Part shown: piece by piece, positions 58,816-64,000 of the stretch
Layout of the letters: every line of letters starts with the position of its first letter
How positions within the stretch are numbered: the stretch's first letter is position 1
Assembly: GCA_013204605.1 (NCBI GenBank)
Contig: JABMNI010000060.1
Coordinates: 25,359 to 89,358, forward strand
Source: Ignavibacteria bacterium
GTDB lineage: Bacteria > Bacteroidota > Ignavibacteria > Kapaibacteriales > Kapaibacteriaceae
Direction: 5' to 3'
Length of the DNA stretch: 64,000 nt
Translations under genes and position numbers: made by a program
The notes under the pieces: generated by a model
What the model saw: only the letters and a program-made list of their open reading frames with translations
Database searches by the model: none
Told to the model about the DNA's origin: nothing

Positions 58816-61704
58816 GCGGTATATCGCGATGGGTAGTATTGCGGTTGTAGAGGCCGTTAACATGCGAAGAAAATAGGCTGCACCGGCGGTGTTAGGAATG
58901 TCGATTGTCTCCGTGAAAGTTCCGCTTTGGTATTCCTTGTTAGGACCCAATATTTTGACAGTTCTACCGAACAAGTCAACTATGTCGAACACAACATTTG
59001 TGCTAGATCGAATCTGAAAGGTAATTTCAGTGGGTCCTGCCGAGAGGGTAGGACCACCCTCCAGATGGATGATTCTATCTTGTAATGGGCTAGGTACATA
59101 CGTAGCTACATTCAACCCCATGCCGATTGCCAAATTTCTGCCGGCCTGTATTCCGTCGGCGCTGGTTGAATACACGTTGCCAACTCCAATTATAAAACAC
59201 ACTTGCTGACTTGATTTTGGTTGAATGGTAAATGGTCCTGCACCAATAACCATCGACACGTCATTTATAAGTGAGTTAGGCCGTGCAATGCCGCCTGTCA
59301 TTGTTTGCCATTTCTCAGATCGCAGAAACTGATCGTAGATGCTAGGCGACTCCAAACTCCCACCATTATCCAATGCGTAGAAATTAATGGTGAGCGGAGA
59401 AATCATGGACATTGCAACAGTTGGGTACGAACTGTTGCGAACGTTCTGTACCAACCCATTCCCGAGTGTATGATCCCACGCACAACCATTACCATCGCCC
59501 ATAGGTCCAACATCCCAATCGGTAAAATATGCCGCGTAAATATTTGAGAGCGAGGTATCTGAAGTGTTAAAAATGTCGAATGTGAGTATAATAATATTTC
59601 GAACCGAATCTGCCGTTGGTTGATAGACCTTTTGTATAATCTCAACTCCAATCTTATCTACTTCAAACAAATCTGCGTAAGAGCATGTGACTACCGAGCC
59701 TGTAAATGCACTGTCCTTTCTTTCAACAACTACAACGCGTGTAGTAAAGCTAGTGTCGGCAATTGACGTGTTCACTCCGCGCACTACATTCGGAACGCGG
59801 TTGAGGTCTTTAGCAACCATCAAGCCCCCTTCAAAAAGTAGTGACTGATCTGACTTGTAGCCTAATCCTATCCCTTGAATGTTAGACGGAAAATCATTAT
59901 ACCCAATGTTTCCGCGCGAATTTACTGTGACGTGAATGTCGTTTTCCTGCATCGTGATGTAGGACGGATTCACCGTGAAAACTGCGAGTTGGCGTCCGAT
60001 TTCGATGGTGGAATCTTTGATTGAAAATAGAAGACCAAGTTCGGCATTAAATGAAACAGTGTCTGGAATTCTTACAAACACTTTTGAAATTGTTTGCGAC
60101 TCCCCGTGGCGCATTGGTCCTATTTGAACTACTGATTGTAGAATGATAGGTGTGAAATGAAACTGTGCGCCTTTTACTTCAATTGAAACGTTAGGGCAAC
60201 TGTCCAAAATGTTATTGATAACAATTTCAAATGTTAAAGTCTCGCCTGGACTGATAATGCCGTTACCGTCTTGATCCGTAGGCACTACAGATGTTAGCTC
60301 GGCGTATTTGCTTTTGGTTTTCGCCAGGACCTTTAGCGCGTTAACTCGGCCGGTACCAATTCTTCCTATTACGTAGGCGTTAACGGAATCTATGTTGTCT
60401 ACGTTTGCTTTAACAAATGCGATTGTTTCCATCGGCGTAGCGTCTAGATACACAAATCTGAACATTGCAGCAATCGCGGTTACAACCGGTGCCGCCATTG
60501 AAGTACCGTCGAACATGGCGTACTGAGAATTTGGAACGGTGGACAGGATAGCCACTCCGGGCGCACTAACATCAACCGTAGAATGGATGTTGGCGAAAGA
60601 TGCCAGCACATCACTCCAATTGGTTGCTGTAACGGAAATCACCTCAGGATACGAAGCAGGGTAGAAGGCTTGGTCGAGCGTTTCATTGCCCGAGGCGCCA
60701 ACAATTAACGCGCCTAACTGTGTTGCTTCTCGAATTACGTCGGCATTCGCAAATGACTGCGAAGGACTACCAAACGAACAGTTAATCACTTTTGCATTGT
60801 TCGAGGCAGCGTACAAAATTGCATCGGCTGTGCGAAGAACCGAGGTCGACCCCGAACTATTCACCGAGACTTTTACCGGCATAAGTTTGATTCGTTGTCC
60901 AACTCCCGAAACCCCAATTTTGTTGTTAGAAATTGCGGCAATTATTCCTCCAATGTGAGTTCCGTGCACATGTCCAGGCAGCGGGGTGTTGTCTGGAGTA
61001 AGTCCGTCAGCGCCCGCAAAATCCCAGCCAAACCAGTCGTCAGTAAATCCATTCCCGTCATCATCAATACCATTGAACCGTTTGTCTAATTTGTTCAGAT
61101 CTAGCCCCATTTCACCAACATTTCTCCACACGTTGGCGCCGATATCCGGATGAGTAGTATCAATGCCCGTATCAACAATTCCCACAACAATTTCGCCAGT
61201 AGGGGGCAGCAATTCCCACGCATCGAACGCTTTGATAAGTGGTAGATGATATTGATCCGCAATCAAAGAATCGTTTGGAGTTGCAAAAATCCGTTCAACA
61301 GCCATTGGCTCTGCATACTCGACGTTTAAATTCGAGGCCAACTTTCGCGCAGCAACAACTGGGTCGATTTGTGAGTTGTACGTGATAACGCATATCAATG
61401 CTAGGGGGCTTATCGGCTCTCGGAACAGAAATTTACTCTGTTTTGCGTGGGCAGTGGCCAATCCAACTAATGTTGCATCTAACAAATAACCACTGCTTTT
61501 GTGTGAGCCAAGCAACGATACAAATTCCGGAATTTCACCGCTGCGGTTTTGCTTCATCCACATGACTGCAATGTCTGAACCGCTCTTGAATTTCACCACT
61601 ACAGTACTGGGAACAAAATCCTGGGCAACAGCAGTAATTACGAAGGCAGGGGTAGAAAGCAGAAATAGCGTTAGTAGAAGGCTAAGAAGTTGAGGACGGA
61701 GCAT
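58813..61704 (-). CDS. Secreted subtilisin-family (S8) peptidase with T9SS type A-like domain
   Basis: 963 residues with signal peptide ending AVA|QDFV. After a propeptide-like region, the S8 domain (about 165-450) has D178 in IVDTGIDTTHPD, H247 in GHVHGTHIGG, N340 in GASGNE and S402 in FDGTSMAAP. Long beta-rich domains of unknown type fill residues 480-870. The last 85 residues (VVFDIVDLFGRTVKIL... GAAYFLRMLTAS) form a T9SS type A-like sorting domain. It should act at the cell surface or in the medium. It stands alone, convergent with rlmD. Confidence 0.9.
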   Translation of the reverse strand: MLRPQLLSLLLTLFLLSTPAFVITAVAQDFVPSTVVVKFKSGSDIAVMWMKQNRSGEIPEFVSLLGSHKSSGYLLDATLVGLATAHAKQSKFLFREPISPLALICVITYNSQIDPVVAARKLASNLNVEYAEPMAVERIFATPNDSLIADQYHLPLIKAFDAWELLPPTGEIVVGIVDTGIDTTHPDIGANVWRNVGEMGLDLNKLDKRFNGIDDDGNGFTDDWFGWDFAGADGLTPDNTPLPGHVHGTHIGGIIAAISNNKIGVSGVGQRIKLMPVKVSVNSSGSTSVLRTADAILYAASNNAKVINCSFGSPSQSFANADVIREATQLGALIVGASGNETLDQAFYPASYPEVISVTATNWSDVLASFANIHSTVDVSAPGVAILSTVPNSQYAMFDGTSMAAPVVTAIAAMFRFVYLDATPMETIAFVKANVDNIDSVNAYVIGRIGTGRVNALKVLAKTKSKYAELTSVVPTDQDGNGIISPGETLTFEIVINNILDSCPNVSIEVKGAQFHFTPIILQSVVQIGPMRHGESQTISKVFVRIPDTVSFNAELGLLFSIKDSTIEIGRQLAVFTVNPSYITMQENDIHVTVNSRGNIGYNDFPSNIQGIGLGYKSDQSLLFEGGLMVAKDLNRVPNVVRGVNTSIADTSFTTRVVVVERKDSAFTGSVVTCSYADLFEVDKIGVEIIQKVYQPTADSVRNIIILTFDIFNTSDTSLSNIYAAYFTDWDVGPMGDGNGCAWDHTLGNGLVQNVRNSSYPTVAMSMISPLTINFYALDNGGSLESPSIYDQFLRSEKWQTMTGGIARPNSLINDVSMVIGAGPFTIQPKSSQQVCFIIGVGNVYSTSADGIQAGRNLAIGMGLNVATYVPSPLQDRIIHLEGGPTLSAGPTEITFQIRSSTNVVFDIVDLFGRTVKILGPNKEYQSGTFTETIDIPNTAGAAYFLRMLTASTTAILPIAIYR

Positions 61705-61763
61705 AGAGGGTGGTACCGGAATATTGACTCCAAAGACGCCAAGCGCACAATGTAGTTACTTAA

Positions 61764-62552
61764 TTACTCTGGTGGCCAGAGTATTCGCTTTCGCATCAGA
61801 CGCTCAAAACCAAGTCTGACCTCGGCAACATAATCTCCCCTAGGAGCTGGTTTGCCACTGTCATCACGACCGTTCCACGTGATCTCATAAGCGCCTGGTA
61901 CCTGAATCCCTCTAAAAATCGTGGCTATAGCAATTGCCTGTGTTGAGTATATAACAACAGAAATTTCGATTGTTTCATCCACAACATATCGAATTCGCGG
62001 CGACACATCTTCTACCATCCCTAGCAGTTTCCCAATATCACCCAATTTCGCTTGAAAGTTACCGGTTCCCATGGGATACATTAGTACTCCGGGCACTCTC
62101 ATAGAGTTAGCAATGTTGATTTTGTATTGAGTTATTTCCGCTGCAGTTGGGGCCAGAATATTGTCGGGAATTGCCATATTACGGGCAATGTTCTCCCATT
62201 GGGTTGGGCGTCGGGTAAGCTCGTTAGCCGCGGTCATAGCTGCGCTCAAAGAGCGTATATCATATGAAAATCGGACGGAAGAAGAAACGTTCAAGCTAAG
62301 CGCACGTTTATACAAACTATCTTGTACTCTGGAGTATCGCGTTGATACTTCACCAGGCATGGAAGATCTTCCAGTGCTTCTCGAAGTATCGCCTGTTAGA
62401 TATTCTTCTGGGGTTAGCACTCGAGGTTGCAACAAAACAGTGCCCCCTGAACCATTCTGAGCCACTACTACGATGTATGAACTCAAGAGGGTAGCGGTAA
62501 CTACCAATACCCTCAACCATAAAGAATAAAAAATCGATCTTCTAATTATCAC
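61764..62552 (-). CDS. Exported protein with FlgD-Ig-like C-terminal domain
   Basis: 262 residues with signal peptide ending VVA|QNGS. Residues 50-170 are helical and unassigned. The C-terminal 75 residues (ISVVIYSTQAIAIATIFRG, then PGAYEITWNGRDDSGKPAPRGDYVAEV) match the FlgD Ig-like fold, best known in flagellar hook caps but also common in secreted proteins of Bacteroidota. No flagellar gene is nearby. It begins directly after the S1-protein stop (no gap), so it is probably translated from the same mRNA. Confidence 0.78.
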   Translation of the reverse strand: MIIRRSIFYSLWLRVLVVTATLLSSYIVVVAQNGSGGTVLLQPRVLTPEEYLTGDTSRSTGRSSMPGEVSTRYSRVQDSLYKRALSLNVSSSVRFSYDIRSLSAAMTAANELTRRPTQWENIARNMAIPDNILAPTAAEITQYKINIANSMRVPGVLMYPMGTGNFQAKLGDIGKLLGMVEDVSPRIRYVVDETIEISVVIYSTQAIAIATIFRGIQVPGAYEITWNGRDDSGKPAPRGDYVAEVRLGFERLMRKRILWPPE

Positions 62553-64000
62553 TTATTTCATCAGATTTGATTTGTCCATGTCTTTAAGCATGTCGCCTAA
62601 AGTAACCGTGCTGGACGCTGTCGACGCATCAGGGAAAGAATTATGGGATTGCTTGGAATGCGATCTTTCGTCCGATCTAGAATGCGAGCGGTCGCCCGAG
62701 CGCGAATGAGATCCTTCGCCCGAGCGTTCGTTCGTTCTCTCTTCAAAAGCGTTAACCACCTCACCGGCTTCGTTTTTCATGCCTACAATCAATGAACACG
62801 TCTCCGCGTTAAGGTCTACCACAACACAATTGACGTTTTCTCCTACTTCAAAGGGGGCTTTCCTTTCCTTGCCAACTGTGCTCATTTTGCTTCGTGGCAT
62901 AAAGGCATCAATCTCTCCATTTACCCTAATTACAGCACCTTGCGTGGATAATTGTTGAACTACTCCAGTAATGTCTGTTCCAACAGGAATAGAGGTCGGT
63001 AAATCAGTCCACGGATTTGGTAACGTTTGTTTGTACCCCAACGAAATTTGATGTTTTTCCAGGTCAAAGTTCAACACTTCAACCGTGATCTCCTGTCCTT
63101 CGGCTAAAACATCGGCCGGTGTCTTAACACGAATTCCCCAAGAAAGTTCGCCAATTCGAAGCAAGCCTTCAATTTTTGGGGCAATTTGAACGTAGGCACC
63201 GAATTGAGTTATGCGCTTTACCAATCCATTAACGCGTTTTCCATTTGGAAACTCTGAACCCAAATTCTTCCATGGGTCTTCCTCATGTTCCTTGTGGCTA
63301 AGCGACAGTTTCTTCTTTTCTTTATCAACGGCAGAAATCGTAACCTTAAGTTTGTCACCCTTTTTAACAACGTCAGAGGCATTATCAATACGAGATTTTG
63401 ACAGTTTGGATATGTGAACCAAACCTTCAACCCCACCAATGTTCACAAAAGCTCCAAATTGCGTTACGGAGGTTACTACACCGTCGTACACGCCACCTGC
63501 CTCAATTCCACCCCAAAACTCATTGGCAACCAACTCTTTTCGAGTTACAACCGCCGATTTATAACCTGTATCGTCTGATTGAAGTTCGTGTACCTTGACC
63601 GTGATTGTTGTGCCAACTGCAGCATTAAGATCATCTTCAGGAACGCTTTTTCTCATGCCAAACTGGGAGGCCGGTAAAAACAGACGGAGCCCATTATACT
63701 CACCGCGCAATCCACCTTTTACTCGTTCTTGCACCAAGAACTCAATAGTTCCATCTTGGGTTTTTACAGCGGATAATTCTTCGTAAGCTTCATCGCGCTT
63801 CTTTTTTTCTTCTTCTTTTCGTTTTCGATCTTCTTCCTTGGCCAATCTTTCGGCCTCTTTGGCAGCTAACTGCTCTTCGGTTAACTGCACGGGTTCAGCA
63901 ACCGCAGGTGATTCAGCAACCGCAGGTGATTCAGCAACCGCAGGTGATTCAGCAACCGCAGGTGATTCAGCAACCGCAGGTGATTCAGCAACCGCAGGTG
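62553..64000 (-). CDS. Multi-S1-domain RNA-binding protein (5' end outside window)
   Basis: At least 482 codons; the frame stays open to base 64000, so the start is missing. In order: (a) perfect PAVAES hexapeptide repeats, (b) a Lys/Glu-rich segment EAERLAKEEDRKRKEEEKKK, (c) four S1-type domains, the clearest being GVVTSVTQFGAFVNIGGVEG and GLVKRITQFGAYVQIAPKIEG, and (d) a disordered Arg/Ser/His-rich tail of RSGEGSHS-like repeats. The S1 set is like ribosomal protein S1 (rpsA) or its paralogues, which bind mRNA on the ribosome. The repetitive ends are unusual. A GTG at 63890 is possible but would drop the in-frame repeats. Confidence 0.85.
   Translation of the reverse strand, partial: PAVAESPAVAESPAVAESPAVAESPAVAESPAVAEPVQLTEEQLAAKEAERLAKEEDRKRKEEEKKKRDEAYEELSAVKTQDGTIEFLVQERVKGGLRGEYNGLRLFLPASQFGMRKSVPEDDLNAAVGTTITVKVHELQSDDTGYKSAVVTRKELVANEFWGGIEAGGVYDGVVTSVTQFGAFVNIGGVEGLVHISKLSKSRIDNASDVVKKGDKLKVTISAVDKEKKKLSLSHKEHEEDPWKNLGSEFPNGKRVNGLVKRITQFGAYVQIAPKIEGLLRIGELSWGIRVKTPADVLAEGQEITVEVLNFDLEKHQISLGYKQTLPNPWTDLPTSIPVGTDITGVVQQLSTQGAVIRVNGEIDAFMPRSKMSTVGKERKAPFEVGENVNCVVVDLNAETCSLIVGMKNEAGEVVNAFEERTNERSGEGSHSRSGDRSHSRSDERSHSKQSHNSFPDASTASSTVTLGDMLKDMDKSNLMK
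63894..64000 (-). repeat. 18-bp perfect tandem array (about 5.9 copies, runs off the window)
   Basis: The unit TTCAGCAACCGCAGGTGA is repeated without a single change from 63894 to the window end. On the minus strand it encodes the hexapeptide Pro-Ala-Val-Ala-Glu-Ser in frame with the S1 protein. Perfect identity at the DNA level points to recent expansion and a likely length-variable locus. Confidence 0.97.

Larger units (their letters stand above)
1447..62859. repeat. Dispersed short motif AGGGG(G)CT, about 44 copies across the window
   Basis: Not a continuous feature: this entry records a highly iterated 7-8 bp motif. G-orientation copies start at 1447, 3337, 5711, 8379, 9393, 16400, 18459, 21430, 28649, 33627, 35440, 35939, 38640, 40333, 44713, 47151, 49619, 52190, 56234, 58806, 61403, 62852. 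C-orientation copies (AGCCCC(C)T) start at 3206, 5281, 7517, 12146, 12809, 15962, 20135, 25792, 28144, 30892, 34319, 36092, 37677, 37779, 40730, 42500, 45499, 48718, 51069, 54787, 57124, 59823. The usual flanks give AAG-C(3-4)-CTT, an inverted AAG/CTT around a C/G core. Confidence 0.85.

Noticed and set aside
61764..62552. Flagellar hook-capping protein FlgD
   Set aside because: Only the Ig-like part matches. The protein has an export signal, no FlgD N-terminal domain, and no flagellar genes nearby.
63894..64000. Regularly spaced short repeats as a possible CRISPR array
   Set aside because: The 18-bp units are directly adjacent with no spacers and read in frame as PAVAES in the S1 protein.

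Overview
The window looks like chromosomal DNA of a Gram-negative member of the Bacteroidota/Chlorobiota (FCB) group, closest in flavour to Candidatus Kapabacteria or Ignavibacteria. That placement is inference. It rests on type IX secretion (T9SS)-like C-terminal domains, a DUF1573 protein, an MXAN_6640-type metalloprotease, abundant outer-membrane barrels, TAnnTTTG-like promoter boxes and a glutamine right after the predicted signal-peptidase site in about 17 exported proteins (the Bacteroidetes 'Q-rule'). No rRNA, tRNA, CRISPR array, phage or insertion sequence was recognised.

Layout. (1) 1-5850: a SUF iron-sulfur assembly operon (sufC partial, sufD, sufS, sufE, sufT, a PaaE-like ferredoxin reductase, a cysteine-bearing Rrf2 regulator and an A-type carrier), closed by a terminator. 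(2) 5874-8380: Fe/Mn superoxide dismutase, a LON-domain protein and a SpoIIE-type phosphatase. (3) 8381-8807: an AT-rich non-coding stretch with a large imperfect palindrome. (4) 8808-22198: nine exported or surface proteins in a row on the + strand: four fibre-like proteins with GIGT-type repeats, three adhesin-like proteins, a T9SS-type protein and an outer-membrane barrel. Most are translationally coupled. (5) 22332-24446 (-): a TPR histidine kinase whose reading frame is broken by one in-frame TAA. (6) 24562-31564: nuoM-nuoN, a second T9SS-protein/barrel pair and a DUF1573 protein. (7) 31574-35669 (-): lytic transglycosylase, ABC ATPase, secreted metalloprotease, a small secreted protein and a CDGSH protein. 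(8) 35803-38549: a Cys-rich exported protein and a TonB-dependent receptor, probably for a metal. (9) 38601-44258 (-): an exported TldE-like/TldD pair, gpmA, methylmalonyl-CoA epimerase, a GlmU-like uridylyltransferase domain and panD. (10) 44363-53225: an AtuA-like domain protein, a lipoprotein, kynureninase, rlmB, two overlapping TetR regulators, lysS, an M50 peptidase and a GT39-type glycosyltransferase. (11) 53271-64000: an MsbA-like exporter, amidase, corA, rlmD, a subtilisin with a T9SS-like tail, a FlgD-Ig-like protein and a truncated multi-S1 protein whose N-terminus carries a perfect 18-bp tandem array.

Three sequence-level patterns are not explained by the genes. First, the short motif AGGGG(G)CT occurs about 44 times by eye, equally on both strands, in all reading frames and across stop codons; about six would be expected. 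Second, four 21-24 bp tandem duplications sit on or beside stop codons. Third, the surface cluster contains a 663-bp in-frame tandem duplication. The iterated motif is the most promising unexplained signal. The surface cluster, with two matching secreted-protein/barrel couples, is the most promising gene system.
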